64,000 bases of DNA from Novimethylophilus kurashikiensis (GTDB lineage Bacteria; Pseudomonadota; Gammaproteobacteria; Burkholderiales; Methylophilaceae): assembly GCF_003112435.1 (NCBI RefSeq), contig NZ_BDOQ01000007.1:161410-225409 (forward strand), given 5' to 3'. Numbering within the stretch: position 1 is the stretch's first letter; each line of letters opens with the position of its first letter. The notes under the pieces are model-generated. The model saw only the letters and a program-made list of their open reading frames with translations. It made no database searches and was not told the origin of the DNA. The position numbers and the translations under genes are program-made. Of this stretch, positions 51,273 to 58,573 are shown piece by piece.

Positions 51273-51872
51273 ATGCGTCTTCTTAACATGAATGATTTGG
51301 GATATCTGCGTCGGACCAAGCTGAAGGGGCACCAGTGCATCGGTAAAGGGTCCTTTTGCTCTGTCTTTGCGGAGCATGAGAACAGTTCCAAGGTGACGAA
51401 GGTGACCACGGATAGGTTGAGTTACTACATGCTTACCGATGGCTTCTGGGCGTCTGTCCGAGAGTCCGTTGGCATCGCATTCCCCGAGGTCATTGAGGAC
51501 CATGGGGGTGTGGGGGTTAGCCGCGGCCTGGACGTGTATATGGTGGATGTCGAGCGGTTGATGCCTATCGCAACCACTGAGAACCGCCGGGCGGTACGTC
51601 GCATTTCCAAGGAATATGAAGTCTTCTTGCGCAAATACCCGAATAAGTATCGCAGGATGTCGGACCGGTTAAATTTTGCCAGTATCGACTTTTGCCAAAA
51701 GAAGTCTGAGCAGGAGGACGAGCCCTATCAAGAGGTGTTCGATGCTTTGCTTGATTTCGTCAGCAACTTCGGCGGCGCGCTTGACCTTACGCCGTCAAAT
51801 TTCATGCAACGGGCTGATGGCTCGCTTGTTTGGAATGACGTTGTCTTCGATGCTAAAACCTATCTGCAGTAA
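51273..51872 (+). CDS. Protein-kinase-like fold protein
   Basis: This 199-residue protein has a glycine-loop-like GKGSFCSVFAEHENSSKVTKVT (about 24-45; the K in VTK could be the ATP lysine) and a C-terminal LDLTPSNFMQRADGSLVWNDVVFD, which resembles the catalytic D-x4-N loop and a metal Asp of kinase or phosphotransferase folds. It is short for a full kinase (about 200). ATG 51273 has GAGG at nine bases. Activity is inference. Confidence 0.5.
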   Translation: MRLLNMNDLGYLRRTKLKGHQCIGKGSFCSVFAEHENSSKVTKVTTDRLSYYMLTDGFWASVRESVGIAFPEVIEDHGGVGVSRGLDVYMVDVERLMPIATTENRRAVRRISKEYEVFLRKYPNKYRRMSDRLNFASIDFCQKKSEQEDEPYQEVFDALLDFVSNFGGALDLTPSNFMQRADGSLVWNDVVFDAKTYLQ

Positions 51873-51878
51873 CTCCTC

Positions 51879-51905
51879 AAGCCTGGCTTACATGCCAGGC
51901 TTTTT
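51879..51905 (+). terminator. Rho-independent terminator
   Basis: AAGCCTGG-N8-CCAGGCTT followed by TTT. Confidence 0.85.
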
Positions 51906-51980
51906 CATCAGCGCATTGATTAACAAGCGTAGTTACCGAGCGGGAAGATTAAGCGTGAAACCCGAGGCGATGTGTTGAAT

Positions 51981-52052
51981 TATTCCCGAACGGGAATATT
52001 TTCATTTTATTCCTTATAGGGAATATCGGCCACTTATACCTTGGAAGGTATA
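51981..52052. repeat. Array of three 18-base palindromes at exactly 27-base spacing
   Basis: TATTCCCGAACGGGAATA (51981-51998), TATTCCTTATAGGGAATA (52008-52025) and TATACCTTGGAAGGTATA (52035-52052). Each has a 6- to 8-base perfect arm and starts exactly 27 bases after the previous one. The third overlaps the end of the DUF4031 gene. The first is followed by TTTTCATTTT and could also terminate. A protein-binding array is the simplest reading. Confidence 0.6.
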
Positions 52053-52375
52053 TTTTTAGTCCCGCGCATATGGCTCAAATACCACTCCATCGCATGGTCT
52101 GGATGGCCGAGGCTTCCAGTAATCCGGCGGCGGGCATTCATGGCGCCGCACTGGCGCAAAGTGATGGGGATAGCGCCTGCGGCAATAGCGAGGCTACGCT
52201 TCGAAAGGGAGATGTCGTAGTGGCTGCCGCTAGTCTTTTCCGGAGACTGCCACCATTCCCGGCGCATGCCGATGGTTGCCGCCATCGCATGCAATTCTTC
52301 ATCAGTATCCGCAATCATGTGGCACATCACCATCCCACGGTACTTGGCCCGCATGTCATCAACATACACTGGCAT
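52034..52375 (-). CDS. DUF4031 protein
   Basis: This 113-residue protein matches DUF4031: VYVDDMRAKYRGMVMCHMIADT at the start, then HYDISLSKRSLAIAAGAIPIT. Function unknown. Its start overlaps the upstream stop (TAATG), placing it last in the RNA ligase operon. Confidence 0.8.
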   Translation of the reverse strand: MPVYVDDMRAKYRGMVMCHMIADTDEELHAMAATIGMRREWWQSPEKTSGSHYDISLSKRSLAIAAGAIPITLRQCGAMNARRRITGSLGHPDHAMEWYLSHMRGTKNIPSKV

Positions 52376-52917
52376 TACGACTCCACCAATTCATAGCCGA
52401 ACCCGGCAATGCTGCCCACGCAACTCAACAGCACGGCAGACCCGCCATCCAGCGGATACATGCCATAGTAATAGTCATCGCTCCCATGAACCACCCCAAA
52501 GAAGATGTGTTCTTTGCCGTCGCTGTCGCGGAATTTCTTATTGATGAGCGGCTCGACCTCCTTGACGATGGCTCGCCAGTTGCCTTTGCAGATACATCCG
52601 TCGTCAGCTTCCGCAGGCTGGTGCGCGGCCGGCGGCTCGAAAAATTCAAGGTTGTAATGCTCGCACAGGGAGATGAAATCGGCCTGGCTGAAGACCGTGA
52701 TGTAGCTAGTACCCCGGGAACATACCGACCAGCACTCCTGATAGCCTTTGGACATGTATTGAGTGCGCGCCACGTCACGTGTGTCGATGTCACGCACCCG
52801 GTAATCCAGGATGCACACGACACTGCTGCGCCGGGCCAGTGCAGCGAGGCGGGCATAGTCCTTGGAGCCTCGGTAATCAGGGAGGTCATAGGCCAGGGCA
52901 ATGGTTGGGTTTGTCAC
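52375..52917 (-). CDS. Unknown protein between RNA ligase and DUF4031 genes
   Basis: This 180-residue protein starts at GTG 52917, overlapping the ligase stop (GTGA), with AAAGGA upstream. A Cys-x-Cys (GCICKG) and the segment HIFFGVVHGSDDYYYGMYP stand out. No recognised family. Middle gene of a fully coupled three-gene operon. Confidence 0.65.
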   Translation of the reverse strand: MTNPTIALAYDLPDYRGSKDYARLAALARRSSVVCILDYRVRDIDTRDVARTQYMSKGYQECWSVCSRGTSYITVFSQADFISLCEHYNLEFFEPPAAHQPAEADDGCICKGNWRAIVKEVEPLINKKFRDSDGKEHIFFGVVHGSDDYYYGMYPLDGGSAVLLSCVGSIAGFGYELVES

Positions 52918-53555
52918 TTGGAATCCTTTTCGTGAGCCAGTTCATTCGGCGCAACCATCTGGTGCATCCAATGCTTGTCAGTGGTGACGTGGTTGTCTCG
53001 CACCCACTTGGCTATCGATTTATTAAAGTCGTCGTAATGGAAGGCGCCGGCAAGGCGCACAACCAAGCCCTCATCGTGGGCCGTATCCAGTTTTTTAGCC
53101 TCCCGCTCGACGAGCGCGTCGGAATACACCCCGCGAAACAGTTCCGGAACAGGTGCGACGCCCAGCAATTCGAAGATTTCCAGGGAGTCGTCCCAGCTCA
53201 GGGCGATGTTCTGCTCCGTCCAAACCGAGAACCCCATGAAGTAGGAGGGTAGGTCGGTATAGTGAATCGAATGCGTTGCATACAGGTTTTCACCGCAGAT
53301 GCGCCATCCATCCGGAATCTCATGCGCAATGGAGGCATGGAATCGCGCCACCCAATCCCTGGTCGGATGATGAGGGCTGCTCAGCGACCGGGCATGGAAG
53401 CCATCCCGGTATAACGTTGTATTTTCCCCATCCATCTTCTTGGTGCCTACGACATCCTTCCCTTGGAAATGCAGGGTGGAGCGCAGCTTCTTGTCGTCAG
53501 ATGTGACGCCAGGCGAAAATGGGAAATGGTATGTCCGCCCATACTTGATGCGCAT
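52914..53555 (-). CDS. RNA ligase family protein (Rnl2-like)
   Basis: This 213-residue protein has nucleotidyltransferase motif I KMDGENT with the adenylylated lysine at K40, motif III-like WRICGENLYA, motif IIIa YFMGFSVW, motif IV EGLVVR and a terminal KSIAKWVR (motif V). Such enzymes seal RNA nicks with ATP. It is short compared with T4 Rnl2 (334) and lacks the C-terminal domain. The ATG follows GAAGGG. Promoter TTGACG-17-TATATT. With the plasmid Cca enzyme it suggests repair of cleaved tRNAs. Confidence 0.82.
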   Translation of the reverse strand: MRIKYGRTYHFPFSPGVTSDDKKLRSTLHFQGKDVVGTKKMDGENTTLYRDGFHARSLSSPHHPTRDWVARFHASIAHEIPDGWRICGENLYATHSIHYTDLPSYFMGFSVWTEQNIALSWDDSLEIFELLGVAPVPELFRGVYSDALVEREAKKLDTAHDEGLVVRLAGAFHYDDFNKSIAKWVRDNHVTTDKHWMHQMVAPNELAHEKDSK

Positions 53556-53583
53556 GACGGTTGCCCTTCAGTTGAATAATAGT

Positions 53584-53612
53584 AATATACCTTTTGTTAG
53601 CTGTTTCGTCAA
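53584..53612 (-). promoter_or_regulatory. Promoter of the RNA ligase operon
   Basis: Minus strand: TTGACG (53612-53607), 17 bases, TATATT (53589-53584). Confidence 0.75.
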
Positions 53613-53617
53613 GTAAT

Positions 53618-53641
53618 AACGGCCACCCTAAGGCAGCCGTT
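53618..53641 (-). terminator. Terminator-like hairpin of the 53649 gene
   Basis: AACGGC pairs with GCCGTT around a 12-base loop. The T-tract is modest (TTATTA on the minus strand). Confidence 0.5.
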
Positions 53642-53648
53642 TGAGTTA

Positions 53649-54029
53649 TTATTCCAACAGGTAAATGTTAAGTGACTTCGCAAGCGCTCGCGCATCGGAT
53701 TTAGATTCAGTCCAAGGCTGGACCAAGTCTTTATCTTCTTCGTCCACAATCCGCCAGGCATTCACAAACCAGCCGCGCTTCAGGTTGTAGCGCTCATGCC
53801 GGCCTTTTACCAGCTTCCCGACCTTCTCGTAGCCCTTGAGGCTGGGCTTGAAGGTGACAAGAAGGTTGGCGTCCTGGTTACGCACCTGCATCAGCAATGC
53901 AGCTTCCTCTTTCGAGGTCCCCGCTGGAATTTTATGAGTGCTCCAGTAGGTATGCAGTGCCAAGCGCCACTTGCGCCCATGCCGGTTCGCGAAAACATTA
54001 ACTGCATTGATTTGCTCGATATTTAACAT
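53649..54029 (-). CDS. Unknown protein, 126 residues
   Basis: ATG 54029 follows AAAGGAC. Basic and aromatic (NRHGRKWRLALHTYWSTHKIP), with a regular fold expected in the centre (NLLVTFKPSLKGYEKVG). Possibly nucleic-acid binding by charge; no family recognised. Divergent from the 54121 gene with back-to-back CTATAC elements. Confidence 0.6.
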   Translation of the reverse strand: MLNIEQINAVNVFANRHGRKWRLALHTYWSTHKIPAGTSKEEAALLMQVRNQDANLLVTFKPSLKGYEKVGKLVKGRHERYNLKRGWFVNAWRIVDEEDKDLVQPWTESKSDARALAKSLNIYLLE

Positions 54030-54063
54030 GATATGTCCTTTTATTAAAAATGTTCCCTTTGGG

Positions 54064-54085
54064 GTATAGCGCTTTCGGCCTATAC
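54064..54085. promoter_or_regulatory. Back-to-back CTATAC elements
   Basis: CTATAC on the minus strand (54069-54064, serving 54029) and on the plus strand (54080-54085, serving 54121) lie ten bases apart as a dyad. A shared binding site for one regulator is possible. Confidence 0.5.
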
Positions 54086-54120
54086 ACCTCCAGGACATGT
54101 CGTCTTTTTTAGGAGGAAAT

Positions 54121-54663
54121 ATGCTCACATCGATTGAATTGCAATTAAAGAAGTCGCTGCAGGCCCTGCGCGATGAATATGCAACACTCCAACGTAGTCT
54201 GGTTCGCCGGGATATCGCTGTACCGTATGATGTTCGTGCGAAGCGAACAGCCATTCAGAAAACACTGAAGCTGTTGGTTCCGCTCCATCGCTATCTGCAT
54301 CACTATCTCCAGCCAAACCAGTATGCCGAAACCCGCATCTATTGGGGCGGACGCTACGAGCAGCAGTACGAGATGGTTTACGCTGCATTACGGTACCAGC
54401 ATCGTCTCAGGTGCAGTGCACCTCTGTTTGTACCAGAGGTGCTGAATGTACCGATGGCTAGCCTTGGGGGTAAGGGGAGGCTGCTTCCGGGACCATCTCT
54501 CATGAAACTGTGGCAGGACCTTGCAGGGGAGGAGGTTCAACAGCGTCAGCTTCGCAATGAGCTGGTGCGTGAGCTGAAGCAATCCCTACAGCCCGAACAG
54601 ATTCGTATGCTGCAGGCGCTCACCAAGATGGATTCTTCCATCCTGGCGACGTCGTTTGTTTAG
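54121..54663 (+). CDS. Unknown helical protein, 180 residues
   Basis: ATG 54121 follows AGGAGG. Basic, mostly helical; N-terminal LQLKKSLQALRDEYATLQRSL is a probable coiled coil, with Arg-rich segments and a Gln-rich end. Coupled closely to the 54672 gene. No family recognised. Confidence 0.65.
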   Translation: MLTSIELQLKKSLQALRDEYATLQRSLVRRDIAVPYDVRAKRTAIQKTLKLLVPLHRYLHHYLQPNQYAETRIYWGGRYEQQYEMVYAALRYQHRLRCSAPLFVPEVLNVPMASLGGKGRLLPGPSLMKLWQDLAGEEVQQRQLRNELVRELKQSLQPEQIRMLQALTKMDSSILATSFV

Positions 54664-54671
54664 GAGGAATG

Positions 54672-54917
54672 ATGAATATCGAATCACAACCGAAAGCTCA
54701 CTTGTTCGGACCGCCCGCACCGCATATCGCCTTTTGGTATGGTGAATGCTACCTCGGGGAGGTTCGAGGACATCCGTCAAAGGTCGATGAGGCTCGATGG
54801 AGGGTGCAACAAACAATCGAAATGCTCGAACCTGGTCCAGATGGAAGAGCTAAGGTGGCCATGCTTTGCTATGGGGCCAGAACCGTTCTCTACCCGTATG
54901 GATTTGCGAGGAATTAG
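54672..54917 (+). CDS. Unknown protein, 81 residues
   Basis: Two adjacent ATGs (54669, 54672) follow AGGAGG; the second has the better spacing. Soluble, with FWYGECYLGEVRGHP near the centre. Second gene of the 54121 unit, ending before a terminator. Confidence 0.6.
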   Translation: MNIESQPKAHLFGPPAPHIAFWYGECYLGEVRGHPSKVDEARWRVQQTIEMLEPGPDGRAKVAMLCYGARTVLYPYGFARN

Positions 54918-54926
54918 TGCATTCTC

Positions 54927-54952
54927 AAAGCCCAGTTTTACTGGGCTTTTTC
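54927..54952 (+). terminator. Rho-independent terminator
   Basis: AAAGCCCAGT-ttt-ACTGGGCTTTTT. Confidence 0.9.
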
Positions 54953-55003
54953 TTTACCGCCCAGCATGGATACTCGAGCAGGTTTATGCGGATTGGGTAC
55001 TGC

Positions 55004-55032
55004 TTGACAAATTATGTATTCTGCGATAAGAT
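55004..55032 (+). promoter_or_regulatory. Promoter of the 55064 gene
   Basis: TTGACA (55004-55009), 17 bases, TAAGAT (55027-55032). Confidence 0.7.
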
Positions 55033-55063
55033 AAGACCATCAACTATAAAAATAGGTGGTCGA

Positions 55064-55624
55064 ATGAAGCTCACTGGTCGCAGGGAACACAATCGTAGTC
55101 GTAGTGTGGTCCGGTTGGTTGTTGAGTCATCCAGGGACGATAGATGGGGGCTGTATCGGGATACGGCGCCTGCTGATGGGGATATTCCTCAGGATTACAG
55201 CTACTACGAGCCGGTCTATCCCAGGGTTCCCCGGCACCGCAGCGTCTCCAAAACCGTCGAGCGGTTGAGCCGAAATAAGATTCAAGCCCGGCTGTACTCG
55301 GCAGGCATTCCATCTGAGTTGGCCGCAAATCTGGCGAAGACAATCCGCAATCCGCTAAGGCAGCTTGCAATTAAGGGCTCTCCCGATGATGACTACTTTG
55401 GTGAGTACGTCCTTGGTTGGAATAAGAGCAAGCTTAAGCAACTGCTGGGTAAGCGGCTCTTCAAGCGCGTAACGCGCGGCGTCCGTGAATTCTTTTATGT
55501 GCTGGATGAATACGGCGCATTTGCTGACCAGCATTTCACAGAAGCCATGCTACATTTAACGAAAGCGCCCATCAAATTCACCGTGGAAGGCCCGGTTGAA
55601 TTTAATCTCGTGCGGCAGGCTTAA
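55064..55624 (+). CDS. Unknown basic protein, 186 residues
   Basis: ATG 55064 follows AGGTGG. Strongly basic N-terminus (GRREHNRSRS), a Tyr/Pro-rich stretch (about 45-58) and a C-terminal helical domain (about 65-186) with WNKSKLKQLLGKRLFKRVTRG. Nucleic-acid binding is plausible from charge. No family recognised. Confidence 0.65.
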   Translation: MKLTGRREHNRSRSVVRLVVESSRDDRWGLYRDTAPADGDIPQDYSYYEPVYPRVPRHRSVSKTVERLSRNKIQARLYSAGIPSELAANLAKTIRNPLRQLAIKGSPDDDYFGEYVLGWNKSKLKQLLGKRLFKRVTRGVREFFYVLDEYGAFADQHFTEAMLHLTKAPIKFTVEGPVEFNLVRQA

Positions 55625-55633
55625 ATCAATTTG

Positions 55634-55665
55634 CTATACAAAAGACCAGCGCATTTCCGCGCTGG
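55634..55665 (+). promoter_or_regulatory. CTATAC element and leader hairpin of dut
   Basis: CTATAC (55634-55639), 55 bases before the ATG. CCAGCGC-atttcc-GCGCTGG (55646-55665) forms a stable hairpin in the leader with no T-run, so it may stabilise the message or bind a regulator. Confidence 0.45.
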
Positions 55666-55693
55666 CAATCAATCATCAAAAAGAGGAAACAAC

Positions 55694-56152
55694 ATGCGTC
55701 AAGTTAAAGCCAAAATTCTGGACCAACGTCTCAAGGATGACCCCTCCCTGCTGCCGACCTACGCGAATCCTGGCGACGCCGGCATGGACCTGCGTGCATG
55801 TATCACGGAGCCGCTGACCATCGAGCCGGGTGATGTTGTGCTGGTGCCCACGGGCTTGGCGATTTACATCGAAGACCCGACCCTGGTTGGCCTCATCCTG
55901 CCTCGCTCCGGCCTCGGCCACAAGCAAGGTCTCGTGCTCGGCAACGGTACCGGTGTCATCGATGCTCCCTACCAGGGTCAGCTGCAGGTGTCGGTCTGGA
56001 ATCGCAGCAAGAAGGCTTTCACCATTCAGCCGCTCGACCGCATCGCGCAGTACGTGGTGATGCCGGTGGTTCATGTCGAACTCGCAGTCGTCGATGAATT
56101 CGAAGCCAGTGCCCGCGGTGAAGGTGGTTTTGGCAGCTCAGGCCATCAGTAA
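55694..56152 (+). CDS. dut: dUTP pyrophosphatase
   Basis: This 152-residue protein (E. coli Dut 151) has all five motifs: [28 protein letters not shown]...[13 protein letters not shown] and the C-terminal [10 protein letters not shown] arm. In motif 3 the usual second acidic residue is changed (VIDAPY instead of IDSDY), but the catalytic Asp is kept. It forms trimers and hydrolyses dUTP to dUMP, limiting uracil in DNA. ATG 55694 follows AGAGGAAA. Confidence 0.92.
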   Translation: MRQVKAKILDQRLKDDPSLLPTYANPGDAGMDLRACITEPLTIEPGDVVLVPTGLAIYIEDPTLVGLILPRSGLGHKQGLVLGNGTGVIDAPYQGQLQVSVWNRSKKAFTIQPLDRIAQYVVMPVVHVELAVVDEFEASARGEGGFGSSGHQ

Positions 56153-56177
56153 TTCTTAAGCAACAAGTCGTTCTCAC

Positions 56178-56203
56178 AAAGCCCAGCAGTGCTGGGCTTT
56201 TTT
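56178..56203 (+). terminator. Rho-independent terminator after dut
   Basis: AAAGCCCAGC-agt-GCTGGGCTTT followed by TTT. Confidence 0.9.
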
Positions 56204-56223
56204 ATTGGCGAGACAAAAAGACT

Positions 56224-56249
56224 AAGGCCGGAGATAAATCCCCGGCCTT
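56224..56249 (-). terminator. Terminator of the 56403 small gene
   Basis: AAGGCCGG pairs with CCGGCCTT. On the minus strand a TTAGTCTTTTTG run follows. Confidence 0.7.
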
Positions 56250-56259
56250 GAGACGGCAG

Positions 56260-56403
56260 TTACGCCAAAACACGACGCATCATCGAAGTGGCTTGTGCAG
56301 AACCTGACAGCAAAGCCTGATGAAGCTCACATGCATAGCGGAAACCGAACTTCAGTTCCGCACGCGCATACAACTTACGCAAGGTATCGCTTTTACTAGC
56401 CAT
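56260..56403 (-). CDS. 47-residue basic protein behind a structured leader
   Basis: The product begins MASKSDTLRKLYARAELKFG and ends SMMRRVLA. GGAGAAAGCC precedes the ATG. A CTATAC element (56542-56537) and a terminator (56249-56224) bound the unit. The start codon and ribosome site lie in the 3' arm of a large inverted repeat. No family recognised. Coding status rests on ribosome site, promoter element and terminator. Confidence 0.55.
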   Translation of the reverse strand: MASKSDTLRKLYARAELKFGFRYACELHQALLSGSAQATSMMRRVLA

Positions 56404-56495
56404 GGCTTTCTCCGGTTGGTTTCAGGGGTGACACCGGAGACAACTCAAGCAATTGGCTCGGATGTCACCCCTAAAGAGAAATGGAAAGCCATGGC
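56399..56495 (-). promoter_or_regulatory. Two-tier inverted repeat in the leader of the 47-residue gene
   Basis: Outer arms GCCATGGCTTTC (56399-56410) and GAAAGCCATGGC (56484-56495) are exact 12-base inverts. Inner arms AGGGGTGACA (56424-56433) and TGTCACCCCT (56463-56472) are exact 10-base inverts. Inner CCG/CGG and CAATT/AGTTG pairs extend the stem. In the minus-strand transcript the outer 3' arm holds the end of the ribosome site and the AUG. Confidence 0.6.
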
Positions 56496-56536
56496 GCATC
56501 GATTTGAAGCGAAAGTGGCAAAATGTACCTAAAGCA

Positions 56537-56542
56537 GTATAG
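56537..56542 (-). promoter_or_regulatory. CTATAC element of the 47-residue gene
   Basis: CTATAC on the minus strand, 134 bases before the ATG at 56403, giving the longest leader of this class. It adjoins the divergent ftsH -35 box. Confidence 0.45.
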
Positions 56543-56549
56543 GCGTAAA

Positions 56550-56578
56550 TTGACGTTTTATGTGTTTTATGGTATATT
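56550..56578 (+). promoter_or_regulatory. Promoter of ftsH
   Basis: TTGACG (56550-56555), 17 bases, TATATT (56573-56578). Confidence 0.75.
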
Positions 56579-56618
56579 TTGTCATCTTCAATTCTCGCCC
56601 ACCGGCCAAAGAAGTCCT

Positions 56619-58499
56619 ATGTCCCTGCTTTCATCCGTTAAGGCGTTTGTTTCCCGGAACAAACGCATGTTCATCGAGGTTCTGGTAGTCGCTCTGGTTG
56701 GAACGGCGGCAGGCTCTTACCTCAATTACCTTGAAAGCTCCGAGGAAGCATCAATGCTGGCCTCGGTGAAGGCTGAAGCCAAGACGGGCAAGACCGTGAC
56801 GGCAGAAAAGGCACTTCGAACACATCCCGACTTCTGGTTGAAGAAGACTTTCACGGTGTCTGATTATTTGGCTATGCTGGATGCAGGCAAACTCACCATC
56901 ATCGGCTTGCCGGATGCCTCCGCCTTTAAATCTGCGCGACCGCTGATTTACCTTGTCACTAGCTCAGGCGAGCTCGGTAATGTCCCGGATACATGGAAGG
57001 GCAGTCTGACTGAGCGCTCCATGGCCAATCACCCGGCCGGTCAGAGAATTGTTGCGGTGGGCACGATATCGCCAGCCGAGGGCATCAGTTTTGGTGAAAT
57101 CATGCGCATCCTGGTCGATGTGCTCATTGCTGCGGCCATCCTGGTCTCCCTGAAGGATATGCTGCCTGGCGGCGGCGGAAAGTTCTCACCAACGCGCGAT
57201 GTATCGACCCGATTTTCAGATGTGATTGGCGCTGCGGACGCCAAGGCCGCTTTGCAGGATGTTGTGAACTACCTCAAGGACCCTGAGGCTTATTCTCGCG
57301 TGGGAGCGACACCAAGCCGCGGCGTACTGATGTCGGGCCCTCCTGGAACCGGTAAGACGCTGCTGGCCAAGGCATTGGCCGGGGAATGCGGTGTTTCCTT
57401 CATCGCCTGTTCCGGCGCCGACTTCTCCAGCAAGTTTTTCGGCGTCGGCATTACCATGGTGAAGTCCTTGTTTGCCCGTGCTCGTAAGGAAGGTGCCGCC
57501 ATCATCTTTATTGACGAAATCGACGGTATTGGCCGCCGGTCGTCGAATGAGTCCACTGGCCAGGCGGAGCAGAATCGCATCATCAACCAGTTTCTGATTG
57601 AGCTGGATGGCTTCAATGCTTCCGAACGCATCATTGTGATTGGCGCGACCAACTTCGTCGACAATATTGACCCCGCGCTTATTCGTGAAGGTCGCTTCGA
57701 CCGTAAAATCGAGTTGCGCCTGCCCGATGTCGTCGAGCGTGAACAGCTGCTGCGCTATTACAGCCGGAAGCTCACTGTCAGCCCGGATATCGACTTTGCT
57801 CAATTAGCCCGGTTGACGTTGGGTCTGTCGCCGGCTGCGGTTGCTGCGCTGGTGAATCAAGGTGCACTCCGTGCGGCACGGGCTGGAAGTTCGGTGGTAT
57901 CTATGCAGCATCTTACCGATGCGGTCGAGACTACGCATCTTGGCGAAGTCAGCGGCGCCATGATGTCCGAGGATGAGCGCTACAAGACCGCTGTGCATGA
58001 AGCGGGGCATGCGCTGCTCTCCGTCATCCGCAAGTCCGGAAACGTGGAGAAGGTCACCATCATCCCCCGCACCAATGCACTGGGCGTGACGTTCATCAGC
58101 CATGAGGACTCCGTCAAGCTCGAGACCAAGACCTCTCTCAACCATCACATCGACGTTCTGCTGGCAGGTCGGGCTGCTGAACAGCTTGTGTTTGGGGAGT
58201 CCAGTAATGGCGCGGGTAGCGACCTCCATCGAGCAACCGCCATCGCCACCGACATGTTGAACAAGTTTGGGTTTGGCTCCGGCCTCGCTGTGGTCACGAA
58301 AGACTACCTGACCCCGGAAAACCATATCAAGGAACTCAATGAGCTCCTGGCGACGCGTTACAAGGAAACCTGTCAGGTGCTAGAACAGCACATGAGCAGC
58401 CTGAAAGCGGTTGCGTCATTGTTGATGCGCGATGAAACGGTGGATGGCGCCATCATCAAGGCAATGGTGGGGCATACCGAACTTCACTCTGAAGCATAA
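56619..58499 (+). CDS. ftsH: FtsH-type membrane AAA metalloprotease
   Basis: This 626-residue protein (E. coli FtsH 644) has two membrane helices (about 17-36 and 160-180) flanking a small periplasmic domain. The AAA domain has Walker A GPPGTGKT (240-247), Walker B IIFIDE (to E300) and a pore FFGVG. The protease domain has HEAGH (460-464) and the third zinc ligand D535. It pulls membrane and soluble proteins into its protease chamber. As a plasmid copy it is divergent in the periplasmic region and may have its own substrates. ATG 56619 is chosen from the promoter position and the start of the first helix. Confidence 0.92.
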   Translation: MSLLSSVKAFVSRNKRMFIEVLVVALVGTAAGSYLNYLESSEEASMLASVKAEAKTGKTVTAEKALRTHPDFWLKKTFTVSDYLAMLDAGKLTIIGLPDASAFKSARPLIYLVTSSGELGNVPDTWKGSLTERSMANHPAGQRIVAVGTISPAEGISFGEIMRILVDVLIAAAILVSLKDMLPGGGGKFSPTRDVSTRFSDVIGAADAKAALQDVVNYLKDPEAYSRVGATPSRGVLMSGPPGTGKTLLAKALAGECGVSFIACSGADFSSKFFGVGITMVKSLFARARKEGAAIIFIDEIDGIGRRSSNESTGQAEQNRIINQFLIELDGFNASERIIVIGATNFVDNIDPALIREGRFDRKIELRLPDVVEREQLLRYYSRKLTVSPDIDFAQLARLTLGLSPAAVAALVNQGALRAARAGSSVVSMQHLTDAVETTHLGEVSGAMMSEDERYKTAVHEAGHALLSVIRKSGNVEKVTIIPRTNALGVTFISHEDSVKLETKTSLNHHIDVLLAGRAAEQLVFGESSNGAGSDLHRATAIATDMLNKFGFGSGLAVVTKDYLTPENHIKELNELLATRYKETCQVLEQHMSSLKAVASLLMRDETVDGAIIKAMVGHTELHSEA

Positions 58500-58529
58500 C
58501 TGCCAGCGGCATAAGCCGCCTGCTTCTTC

Positions 58530-58535
58530 CTATAC
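58530..58535 (+). promoter_or_regulatory. CTATAC element of the CoaB/ArgC/M23-like operon
   Basis: CTATAC 39 bases before the ATG at 58574. Confidence 0.45.
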
Positions 58536-58573
58536 GGCAGGGTAGTAGGTCAAAATTTCAATTAGGAGGATTC

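Noticed and set aside
51981..52052. CRISPR-like array
   Set aside because: Only three short units, each a palindrome rather than an identical repeat, with 9-base gaps too short for spacers, and no cas genes.
56320..56532. 70-codon plus-strand frame through the nested inverted repeat
   Set aside because: No ribosome site. The minus strand offers a promoter element, ribosome site and terminator for a 47-residue gene.
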